Shown here piece by piece: positions 34,150 to 40,943 of a stretch of 64,000 bases of DNA; the first letter of the stretch is position 1; each line of letters begins with the position of its first letter. Under the pieces are notes generated by a model. It was not told where the DNA came from. It worked only from the letters and a program-made list of their open reading frames with translations, and searched no databases. The position numbers were made by a program, and so were the translations under genes. The stretch lies in the NCBI GenBank assembly GCA_016200325.1, contig JACQEZ010000019.1, positions 310,001 through 374,000 of the forward strand. Direction: 5' to 3'. This DNA is from Candidatus Manganitrophaceae bacterium (lineage in GTDB: Bacteria > Nitrospirota > Nitrospiria > SBBL01 > Manganitrophaceae).

Positions 34150-34698
34150 TCAGCGTTCGGCGCCCTTGAGCGCCGTTAACGCCAGCTGCACGGCGCCTTT
34201 CCCGTCCCCGATAAAAATCTCCCCTTCTTGAATCGTGCATTGCAGCTGCATCGTCCGTTGCGCCAGCTTCTCCAGGGCGCGGCTCCCCTCCAACGGGAGA
34301 TTCATCACCGCCAGGTTCTTCAGCCGTTCGAGGGTCGACCGGTTCTGCTCCCACCACCGCTCCGCGATCCGGCCGCCATAGGTGTAGAGAAATACCTGTT
34401 CGGCGCGGCCGCACGCCTGGCGGATTTTTTTCTCATCAGGTTGGCCGACCTCGATCCAACGCTCGATGACGCCGGTCAAATCCTTCCGCCAAAGATCGGG
34501 CTCCTCTTCGGCGCTCAGCCCCCGGCCGAACGACAACGCGTCGTCCGCATGCAGCACAAACGCCAGGAGACGAACCATCATCCGCTCGTCGGTCTCGGAC
34601 GGGTGGCGGGCGAGGGTGATCGCATGGTCGTGATAGTAGTGGCGATCGACATCGGCGATCTGGAGGGTCGCTTTAAAAATGGTGGCGTTCGAGGCCAT
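34150..34698 (-). CDS. yaeQ: YaeQ-family protein
   Basis: A 182-residue protein beginning MASNATIFKATLQIADVDRH, then YYHDHAITLARHPSETDERM and LAFVLHADDALSFGRGLS. These are signature segments of YaeQ, which has a PD-(D/E)XK nuclease-like fold, although it was first described as an RfaH-compensating protein. D and E residues of the core (EEPDLWRKD) are present. It is divergent from the DUF2267 gene across about 200 bp. Confidence 0.92.
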   Translation of the reverse strand: MASNATIFKATLQIADVDRHYYHDHAITLARHPSETDERMMVRLLAFVLHADDALSFGRGLSAEEEPDLWRKDLTGVIERWIEVGQPDEKKIRQACGRAEQVFLYTYGGRIAERWWEQNRSTLERLKNLAVMNLPLEGSRALEKLAQRTMQLQCTIQEGEIFIGDGKGAVQLALTALKGAER

Positions 34699-34902
34699 GC
34701 GCTCATCACTCCATTAATGGGAAAAGCGATTATACTCCTCCCGGTCGAAACAGGGAAGAGCGCTCCGGCAACCTCCTTGCTTTTGAGCTACTTAAATCGA
34801 AGGGGTCCAACGCGGTCTCTCACTCATCCCTCCCGGTTATTGACTCCGGAGCCCGAGTGCGCCTATACAGAACCAAGGGATCTTTTCGTGAGGAGGAGGG
34901 CG

Positions 34903-35352
34903 ATGAGCATAACAGGTCTGGATGTTTTCGACAGGACGGTGCAGAAAACCAACCACTGGCTCCACCGTCTCGGCGCGCTGCTCGGCTGGGAAGACCGGCA
35001 CCAGAGCTATCTTGCTTTGAGAGCCACGCTGCAGGCGCTGCGCGACCGGCTGACGGTGGAGGAGGGGGCGCAGCTCAGCGCACAGCTTCCGATGCTGATC
35101 CGCGGCTTTTACTACGAAGGGTGGGACCCTGCCCATACGCCGCAGAAGGTGAGGAATCGAGCGGAATTCCTCGCCCGGATCGATCAGCAATTCAAAGCGG
35201 ACGACGCGGTCGACCCCGAGCAGGTGGTCCGCGCCGTCTTCACCCTCCTTGAAAACTGCATCACCGCGGGCGAGATCAAAGATGTGAAGAGCGTCTTGCC
35301 GGCCGAAATCCGCGACCTTTGGCCGGACGCGCCGCGCGCACGCGCCGCGTAA
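34903..35352 (+). CDS. DUF2267 protein
   Basis: A 149-residue protein beginning MSITGLDVFDRTVQKTNHWL, with AGGAGGAGGG just before the ATG; longer frames upstream are not coding. The DUF2267 segments LRATLQALRDRLTVEEGAQL, SAQLPMLIRGFYYEGWDP and AVFTLLENCITAGEIKDVKS are clear. It is a helical protein of unknown function, often found with stress-related genes. It converges with the rsmE gene. Confidence 0.9.
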   Translation: MSITGLDVFDRTVQKTNHWLHRLGALLGWEDRHQSYLALRATLQALRDRLTVEEGAQLSAQLPMLIRGFYYEGWDPAHTPQKVRNRAEFLARIDQQFKADDAVDPEQVVRAVFTLLENCITAGEIKDVKSVLPAEIRDLWPDAPRARAA

Positions 35353-35388
35353 AGGTTCGGCGTCGTTCCTCGCTGCCTCCCCCGCCCT

Positions 35389-36153
35389 TCATTCTCCCTG
35401 CATCGCATCCATTGCACCCATTGCATCCATCGCATTATGGATCAGTGCCAGGAGCGCGACGCAGGCGGTGTCGGTGCGCAGCGTCCGGGGCCCCATGCCG
35501 ACCGGCTGGAACCGATGCTTCTTCAGCAGCTCTCTCTCGAAATCGTTCCACCCCCCCTCCGGCCCGACCGCCAGCAAAATCGGTCCTTCCCTCGCCGCCC
35601 GCACCGCCGCGCTCGCCGGCTGCGCCGCCGCAGGATCGGCCATCAGACGGAGTCCATTTTTAAAGAGGCGGTCGAGGCTATCTTCAACCAGCACCCGGAA
35701 CTGCCGATGGATCGACACGGCCGGCAGCCGGGTGTCGCGCGCCTGCTGCAGCCCTTCAATCAAGAGCGGCCGGTAGACGTCCGGCGCGAGCCAGTGGGTG
35801 TCGAAGTAGTTGCGCTCCACCCGCCCCGCGTTCGTCAGGAGGATCTGCCCGACGCCGAGGGCGGCGACCTGGGCCCAGATCCGCCGCATCACCTTCGGCC
35901 GGGGAAGCGCCAGGAGCAGGTCGACCCGCGGCCGGGGCGGAACGGCTCCGTCGAAGGCGCAACGCAGTCGAACGGTCCCCTCGCCGACCGACTGCACGGT
36001 GCCGACGCCGCACGGACCGTCGAGGAGCCCGACCCGCACCCCCTCTCCCGACACGACCTTCAGGACATTGAGCAGATGCGCGGCGCGGGGCCCCGACAGG
36101 GTCACCTCGCCGGAATCGCCGACTTCACTCCGCTCCAGAATAATGAGATTCAT
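35389..36153 (-). CDS. rsmE: 16S rRNA m3U1498 methyltransferase RsmE
   Basis: A 254-residue SPOUT methyltransferase. N-terminal PUA-like part (AAHLLNVLKVVSGEGVRVGL), then the knot: RVERNYFDTHWLAPDVYRPL, LIEGLQQARDT, ILLAVGPEGGWNDFERELLK (SAM loop GPEGG) and LGPRTLRTDTA-like MGPRTLRTDTACVALLAL. I chose the start at 36153 (MNLIILERSEV). It methylates N3 of U1498 of 16S rRNA. It is oriented convergently with DUF2267. The C-terminus carries a short DAMGAMDAM repeat. Confidence 0.93.
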   Translation of the reverse strand: MNLIILERSEVGDSGEVTLSGPRAAHLLNVLKVVSGEGVRVGLLDGPCGVGTVQSVGEGTVRLRCAFDGAVPPRPRVDLLLALPRPKVMRRIWAQVAALGVGQILLTNAGRVERNYFDTHWLAPDVYRPLLIEGLQQARDTRLPAVSIHRQFRVLVEDSLDRLFKNGLRLMADPAAAQPASAAVRAAREGPILLAVGPEGGWNDFERELLKKHRFQPVGMGPRTLRTDTACVALLALIHNAMDAMGAMDAMQGE

Positions 36154-36708
36154 CAAAACCCTTCCGTAGGATATCTGCTTGCAAGGCGAGCGCTTCGCCC
36201 CTTGCCGCATCTGAGCAGCCATCCCGATCTTGCCGCTCTCCATTCGGACACGGAGAGCGATTATACCCCTCCTGCCGGAAGGAGGAAAGAAGGAAGATCC
36301 GCTCGCCCCCTCCGGTCAAGAACCGTCCTAATCTAGTGTTCTTTGTGTTTGAATTAAAAAGGGGCGTAAGCGCCTGCGCGTCAAGGGCGCACCACGCCCC
36401 CCCCACCCTGCCGCGTTTTATATCAGACGTCCCATCGACCGAATCAGGTCACCTGTCGAAGCACCATCCGCGGTGCCCTCCCGCGCGTGGTGCAAGTTGT
36501 GACCGTAAGGGGGGAGCCGGGGGGGATCTCTCCCCCCGGCTGCACGGGGAGGCCGGAGGGGGCCGGGCAGTCGGCCCCCACGGTGGGGGGTGGGGTAAAA
36601 CCCCACGAACTTAGGCAGCCATTGATTTCGATCGCATTTGGGGGTATCCTCTTGCTCCGTCCGCTGTGCAATTTCTTTTTTTGCGAGGCTCCGCTCCCGA
36701 GATCAACC
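36154..36708. other. Intergenic region with no gene and a GC-rich hairpin cluster
   Basis: About 555 bp between divergent rsmE and the dioxygenase gene. The frames here have no ribosome sites and overlap on both strands. It holds three strong hairpins at 36515-36606 (listed separately) and direct-like C and G runs around 36395-36420. Confidence 0.65.
36515..36606. ncRNA. Cluster of three strong hairpins, candidate structured RNA or element
   Basis: Hairpin 1: AGCCGGGGGG-type arm (36515-36526) with its complement 36531-36541, loop about 4 nt. Hairpin 2: GGGGGCCG (36558-36565), loop GGCAGT, CGGCCCCC (36572-36579). Hairpin 3: GTGGGGT (36590-36596), loop AAA, ACCCCAC (36600-36606). Their density is far above what surrounds them. 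No T run follows, so these are not simple terminators. The strand is unknown; whether it is an RNA, a mobile-element end or an extragenic palindrome is open. Confidence 0.45.
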
Positions 36709-37452
36709 ATGCCGACCACGATTCTCTCTCCCCCCTTTTCACCCCCCGACCAGCTGCCGAAGGCGCTGCGCGCCCACGGCTATGCCGTCCTCCCCCCCGC
36801 CGGCGTCTGCGCGCTCGCACGCTGTCAGCCCGCGGACTTGGAAGCGCTCCAGCCGAGCTGGAACGACCTGCCGTTCGATGCCTACCTGAAAGACAGCGGC
36901 CGCTATCGGCGCCGGCGGCACGCCTCTTTTGTCGTCGACGGCATCGACGTCAAGCAGGTGCCCCACCGGGCGCATTGGCAGCCGCTCGACTACAATGCCC
37001 TGCATGGCGGGATGAAGCGGCTCTTCGAGCCGATCGCGCCGGCGACCGTCGCGGCGCCGGTCTGGGCGCCGCTGCTTCAGGCGATCGGTCAGATCTGCTC
37101 AGAGATGAAAAATCCGCAGCCCTGGTATGTCGAGGCGCACCAGTTCCGGATCGACACGGCGCACGGCATCGGCCGGCCGACGCCGGAAGGGGCGCACCGC
37201 GATGGGGTCGATTTTGTAGCGATCTTTTTGGTGGGGCGGGTGAATATCAAAGGGGGGGAGAGCCGGATCTTCGAAGCGGCCGGCTCGAACGGCAAGCGGT
37301 TTACGCTCACGGAGCCCTGGACGCTGCTGCTCCTAGACGACACGCGGGTAATACACGAATCGACGCCGATTCTCCCGACGGCGGAGGGGGGCTATCGGGA
37401 TACGTTGGTCCTGACCTATCGGGCCGGCGGGTTCCAGGAAGAGGGGTCGTGA
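36709..37452 (+). CDS. 2OG-Fe(II) dioxygenase family protein (BsmA-like)
   Basis: A 247-residue protein beginning MPTTILSPPFSPPD. It carries VDGIDVKQVPHRAHWQPLDY, EAHQFRIDTAHGIGRPTPEG, then GAHRDGVDFVAIFLVGRVNI (H-x-D iron ligands). Further on are LLLLDDTRVIHESTPI, with the distal His, and YRDTLVLTYRAGG. This pattern matches 2OG-Fe dioxygenases of the BsmA type, some of which hydroxylate free amino acids. The substrate is not known. The start is taken at 36709 because upstream frames run through the hairpin cluster. Confidence 0.82.
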   Translation: MPTTILSPPFSPPDQLPKALRAHGYAVLPPAGVCALARCQPADLEALQPSWNDLPFDAYLKDSGRYRRRRHASFVVDGIDVKQVPHRAHWQPLDYNALHGGMKRLFEPIAPATVAAPVWAPLLQAIGQICSEMKNPQPWYVEAHQFRIDTAHGIGRPTPEGAHRDGVDFVAIFLVGRVNIKGGESRIFEAAGSNGKRFTLTEPWTLLLLDDTRVIHESTPILPTAEGGYRDTLVLTYRAGGFQEEGS

Positions 37453-37555
37453 TCGACCTCCTTGGGAGCCAGTTGGGAGCCGGTCGGAACGACCGCTTTT
37501 CATCCGGCTTGGTCTTCATGGGATGTTCGAAACGCTCGGGACCGGCCGATCCTCC

Positions 37556-37834
37556 TCAGCCGAGGTAGCCTTTCTTCGAGGGATCATAGACGAGCGCGCC
37601 GTCGCGGACCAGCTCAATCAAATATTCATCGACCAGCTTGTTGAAATTTTTCTGCTTGGCCGCGCGCTCGAACGGCAGGAGGTCCGGCGCCTCGCTCCGG
37701 TAGCAGAGGGGAATCAACGGATGTTCCTGCAGCGCCGCGCGAATCGCGTCGCGGGAAAGGGCCTCGCCCCCGCGCCGAACCAGCTCGACAATAAAACTTT
37801 TTACTTCGTCTAAACGTTCCGCTTCTGGATGCAT
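37556..37834 (-). CDS. Small unknown protein
   Basis: A 92-residue helical, charged, soluble protein: MHPEAERLDEVKSFIVELVR, FERAAKQKNFNKLVDEYLIE, and a winged-like GALVYDPSKKGYLG end. The alternation of helices and a C-terminal beta hairpin would suit a small winged-helix, but I recognise no family. It converges with the dioxygenase gene. AT content is average. Confidence 0.6.
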   Translation of the reverse strand: MHPEAERLDEVKSFIVELVRRGGEALSRDAIRAALQEHPLIPLCYRSEAPDLLPFERAAKQKNFNKLVDEYLIELVRDGALVYDPSKKGYLG

Positions 37835-38086
37835 CAGCCGACCCCTTTTTATTTCCGCGAGTATACCATGAAGCCGTCAGCGGTGTCAGCGCCGAACGGT
37901 TCATCCCGTCGCCTCGCCTTTCTTATTTGATCTAGCGTATAGGATGTGTTAGAAAGGGAGGTGCCTTCGATCCCGCGGCGGAAACGCGGGGGTCTTAAGA
38001 CGGCGCGTCTTCCTCATTGATTCTTCCAGATCGACCTGCTTGTTCCAATCGATTCGTAAGCCCACCCTATATAAGGAGCGGCCCCG

Positions 38087-38644
38087 ATGCGTTCTCTGAT
38101 GATTGTCTTTAGGCGATCTTCCCTTCCCCTTCGATGGGGTTTTCTGGCGGTCGGATTGATCCTTTGCCTCGCCTCTTGGGCGGCGGCGGAGGATATCACT
38201 ATTTCCGAGAAAGACTTTGGCTGCGTCATCGGCTTGCCGAAGGTCCGAAACACGTTTGTCCGACATGCCGATCCGGCGAAGCAGAAAGAGGCGATGCGGA
38301 TTCTTCAAGACCGTGTGCCCGACGCGGAGTATCCGGTCGGCACGATTCTGCAGCTGGTTCCGGCCGAAGCGATGGTGAAGCATCCGCACGACAAATTTCC
38401 CAACACGAACGGCTGGGAGTTCTTTGCGCTCGATCTCTCCGAGCAGGGGACAAAGATCAGAGACCGGGGCGATCAGGTGAAAAATCTTTCGGTCAACCTT
38501 CCCTGCTTGAGCTGTCACGTGCCGGCGAAGAAGTTCGATTTCGTCTGCGAGAAAGGGCATGGGTGCGCCCCGCTTCCCTTCGACGATCAGAAAATCGCGG
38601 AGATTCAGAATGCGGATCCGCGCTGCGTCAAGAAAAAAGGGTAG
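38087..38644 (+). CDS. Periplasmic monoheme cytochrome c (P460-like type)
   Basis: A 185-residue protein with an N-terminal signal (LRWGFLAVGLILCLASWAAA). A beta-rich core (YPVGTILQLVPAEAMVKHPH, then NGWEFFALDLSEQG) precedes the heme-attachment motif CLSCH in VNLPCLSCHVPAKK (about residue 142). A further C...GHGC pair lies after it. The arrangement of a beta domain followed by a late CxxCH resembles the cytochrome P460/c'-beta fold family, involved in hydroxylamine or NO chemistry in some organisms; which applies here is not decided by the sequence alone. Confidence 0.75.
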   Translation: MRSLMIVFRRSSLPLRWGFLAVGLILCLASWAAAEDITISEKDFGCVIGLPKVRNTFVRHADPAKQKEAMRILQDRVPDAEYPVGTILQLVPAEAMVKHPHDKFPNTNGWEFFALDLSEQGTKIRDRGDQVKNLSVNLPCLSCHVPAKKFDFVCEKGHGCAPLPFDDQKIAEIQNADPRCVKKKG

Positions 38645-38699
38645 TCTGCGCGGGCCTTCTTAATCAAGGGCCAACACCGGTGATCCAGGTGGGGTTCAT

Positions 38700-38891
38700 T
38701 TAAAAGGAACCTGTTTCCTTCTCAGGTGTTTGAGGAAGTGTCTTCCTTTCAAGCGAGGGCATATTCAAGCGAGCGAGGGTTCTCCATCCGTTTCGATGCG
38801 TTGAGGATTTCGATGCCGACTGCGTGAACTCCTGCGTTTCCAGAAAACAGGTGAGGATATCGGCCACGTGGTCACGATAATTTCGGGTCAC
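38700..38891 (-). pseudogene. Truncated and frameshifted HepT toxin
   Basis: Begins with GTG at 38891 overlapping the stop of the mntA-like gene (GTGA). The first 24 residues, MTRNYRDHVADILTCFLETQ then EFT, match the opening of HepT (DUF86/HEPN) toxins. After EFTQ the frame departs and ends at residue 63. In the next frame the DNA still reads AVGIEILNASKRM, similar to a downstream HepT segment, which suggests an internal deletion plus frameshift. The HEPN Rx4-6H active site is not present, so the toxin should be inactive. Confidence 0.65.
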
Positions 38892-39181
38892 GCCAGCACC
38901 GCCTCGGCCAGAACCGTGCGCCCGATTTCCGGCTTCAGCGCCTTCTTTGATACCAGATCCACTTTGCCTCCCAGCCGTTCGCTGAGAAGTTCTTCGAGTT
39001 CCAGAAACTTGAACAGTCCGATCGGCGGCTCGAATTCGACCAGCACATCAATATCGCTTTCTCGGTGGGCTTCGTTGCGTACCACGGAACCGAAGATGCC
39101 GATGGTCTTCACGTTGTATTCGGCCGCCAGCTTCGGCTTCATCATCCGGAGAATCTGAAGAATCTCGGTTTTTGTCTTCAT
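38888..39181 (-). CDS. mntA: MntA-type nucleotidyltransferase antitoxin
   Basis: A 97-residue minimal nucleotidyltransferase: VKTIGIFGSVVRNEAHRESD then IDVLVEFEPPIGLFKFLEL, with the GSx10DxD catalytic signature complete. In HepT-MntA systems this protein AMPylates and so silences the HEPN toxin HepT. Its partner gene begins directly at its stop but is truncated, leaving an orphan antitoxin. Confidence 0.85.
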   Translation of the reverse strand: MKTKTEILQILRMMKPKLAAEYNVKTIGIFGSVVRNEAHRESDIDVLVEFEPPIGLFKFLELEELLSERLGGKVDLVSKKALKPEIGRTVLAEAVLA

Positions 39182-39258
39182 GATTTTTACCTCTTCTCAA
39201 ATCTCCCAAAACGATAAGTCAATAAAGATTCTCACAAGTGGTCCTTGCAACGTGAGCG

Positions 39259-39366
39259 CTACCGGTTAGAGCGCCCGAGATGTCCAGAATCTCTTATGGG
39301 GTTCGGCTGATTCGAATTGGCACGAACAATCGTAAAGTCGCAACTTTCATCCGCTAAAAACCGCAT
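39259..39366 (-). pseudogene. Truncated DUF5615 PIN-like toxin
   Basis: A 35-codon frame whose first 16 residues, MRFLADESCDFTIVRA, match the N-terminus of DUF5615 PIN-like toxins (with the first catalytic Asp in ADES). The frame then turns into unrelated sequence (NSNQPNPIRDSGHLGRSNR) and stops. Full-length members are about 110-120 residues. It starts 3 nt after the DUF433 stop, exactly where the toxin is expected. Inactive by truncation. Confidence 0.65.
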
Positions 39367-39369
39367 ACT

Positions 39370-39624
39370 TTATTTTCGGATCGGTCGTTTCGGTTTTTCT
39401 AAGAGGATCGTCTCTTCGTGGGCCACCGTATCGGCCGCATAGCCGACTGCAGCCTGAATATCTTCGCGCGTCAATTTGGGGTAAGCATCTAAAAGGTCCG
39501 TCTCGGTGGCGCCCTCGCTCAACTTCCTGAGGATCAGTTCTACAGTAATTCGGGTTCCGCGAATCACCGGTTTCCCCAGCATCACCTTCGGGCTCATCTC
39601 GATTCGATTCGTGCTGGCCATCAT
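39370..39624 (-). CDS. DUF433-family antitoxin
   Basis: An 84-residue protein with the winged-helix DUF433 pattern: RIEMSPKVMLGKPVIRGTRI, TVELILRKLSEGATETDLLD, then YPKLTREDIQAAVGYAADT. Such proteins are usually the antitoxin partners of DUF5615 PIN-like toxins. The downstream toxin gene is present only as a 16-residue remnant, so this is an orphan antitoxin. Two ATGs in tandem (39624 and 39621) are equivalent starts. Confidence 0.87.
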   Translation of the reverse strand: MMASTNRIEMSPKVMLGKPVIRGTRITVELILRKLSEGATETDLLDAYPKLTREDIQAAVGYAADTVAHEETILLEKPKRPIRK

Positions 39625-39794
39625 CGGGCCTCCAAATAATTCGAGTTTCTCGGAATCTTATGTTCTATTTGTAAATCTATCTTTGATATCTGTTTGCAAG
39701 TATGCGCTGAATTATAATATGAAGCAATCTCTTAAGTAAGCTGGAAACCGGGTCATTTAGGAACTAGGAATCAAGGAAGAGGTCAATCGTAAAA

Positions 39795-39830
39795 TGGGGC
39801 AAGTCTTGTATTTTGAGAATCTATCAAGAG
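39795..39830 (+). repeat. Left copy of a 30-bp motif bracketing the Mrr/hsd region
   Basis: Reads tggggcaagtcttgtatttt followed by gagaatctatcaagag. A close copy in the same orientation lies at 49645-49680. The two copies enclose the Mrr nuclease, the tRNA-like remnant and the whole type I operon. Confidence 0.5.
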
Positions 39831-39852
39831 CACTAACCTCCTTCAATTAAGG

Positions 39853-40734
39853 TTAATCAGAAGGAGAAAAGAAATAAACAGCCCTGAGAGGGAGTAAGCG
39901 CCTTTGAACTTTTGGGATCTTCTCATAATGTTCAACCCAAAGGTCGAATAATCGTTTAAGGTCCACAAGCATAATACGTCTCTTCTCCTGCCCTCGCGCA
40001 GTTGACTCTGCGTCGCTTGTGAAACCGCCCATCGAGACAAAGATACCTGCATCACCATCTCCAAGCGTAGCTAAGAAGGCCCGAACCCCATCACCCGTCA
40101 CTTTATCTGACCGCCGCTTCACTTGAACTTTGATACGAGCACCTTGAATGCCCAACGGATCGTTATAAGCGATAATGTCGATTCCTTTATCTGGGCCCGG
40201 TGGGGCAACCCAAGAAACGTGATAGCCCATGCCTCGAAGGAGAGCTGCCACAAGATTCTGAAAATCTTGTGGGCTTATTCTAGAAAGATGCTCTTGAATT
40301 TCGACCCAAGCACTCTCCTCCGCCTCTTCTAAGGTTGTCGTCGCACCGGCAGATTCGCTCTCGACTTCCGGCTCTTCTTCTGGTTGGCTCCTCCTCCATT
40401 GGCGATATAACCGCTCTGCCTCCCCAGCAAGGGTTTCAGGATCTCTAAACTTTTCGTATGCTTTTTTTCCTTCTTCTGTAATAGTCCATTGACCTTTATC
40501 CTTTACGAGCCAGCCCGCCTTTACGGAAGAAATCGTTGTAAATCGAACCCCTTTTTCGAAGCGGCGGACGTTCGGCTGCTTGGGAAACGTACTCTTTTCA
40601 AACGTAGTCAGATTAATTTTTCGGCTGAGCATGTCCAGGACGATCATTGCAGGAAGCCCATCAGGATTCACCATCAAAATTTCGAAAATGTTTTGGATGT
40701 ACTCTCCTCGCCGACGCCGAGTTAATTCAGCCAT
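39853..40734 (-). CDS. mrr: Mrr-family restriction endonuclease
   Basis: A 293-residue protein. The N-terminal winged-helix Mrr_N domain (LTRRRRGEYIQNIFEILMVN, FTTISSVKAGWLVKDKGQW then TITEEGKKAYEKF) is joined by a Glu-rich linker to the Mrr catalytic domain (about residues 145-270): FQNLVAALLRGMGYHVSWVA, GPDKGIDIIAY and IKVQVKRRSDK (D and QxK residues). Mrr-type enzymes cut DNA carrying foreign methylation. The gene is intact and AT-richer than the core. It is separated from the type I operon by a tRNA-like remnant. Confidence 0.9.
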   Translation of the reverse strand: MAELTRRRRGEYIQNIFEILMVNPDGLPAMIVLDMLSRKINLTTFEKSTFPKQPNVRRFEKGVRFTTISSVKAGWLVKDKGQWTITEEGKKAYEKFRDPETLAGEAERLYRQWRRSQPEEEPEVESESAGATTTLEEAEESAWVEIQEHLSRISPQDFQNLVAALLRGMGYHVSWVAPPGPDKGIDIIAYNDPLGIQGARIKVQVKRRSDKVTGDGVRAFLATLGDGDAGIFVSMGGFTSDAESTARGQEKRRIMLVDLKRLFDLWVEHYEKIPKVQRRLLPLRAVYFFSPSD

Positions 40735-40749
40735 TGAAAACTCCTTTGT

Positions 40750-40822
40750 ACAAGAGATCGAACTCCTCCCAATGCGGCCTAAAGCTTGGGAAGCTCCTAC
40801 GCTACCACTGCGCTACTCCCGC
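40750..40822 (-). pseudogene. Degenerate tRNA-Gly (anticodon CCC)
   Basis: The minus strand from 40822 reads GCGGGAGTAGCGCAGTGGTA, the usual 5' half of tRNA-Gly. The D stem pairs (GCGC with GCGT). An anticodon arm GGAGC-TTCCCAA-GCTTT gives anticodon CCC. The T arm contains TTCGAT with only a 6-nt loop (AGGAG/CTCTT stem). The 3' acceptor strand that should pair with GCGGGAG is absent (TGTACAA instead). It is therefore a remnant, probably 3'-truncated by an insertion or deletion. Confidence 0.55.
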
Positions 40823-40943
40823 GTTGGACCTAAGATTACAACCGGCTGACTATCTCATCGGTGCTAGGTCTCGCGAGTGGGTTTGATCTGCTCTGGTTTT
40901 TCTTACGAACAAAAGCAGACTTGTATCCGTTTTCTATTCTGAA

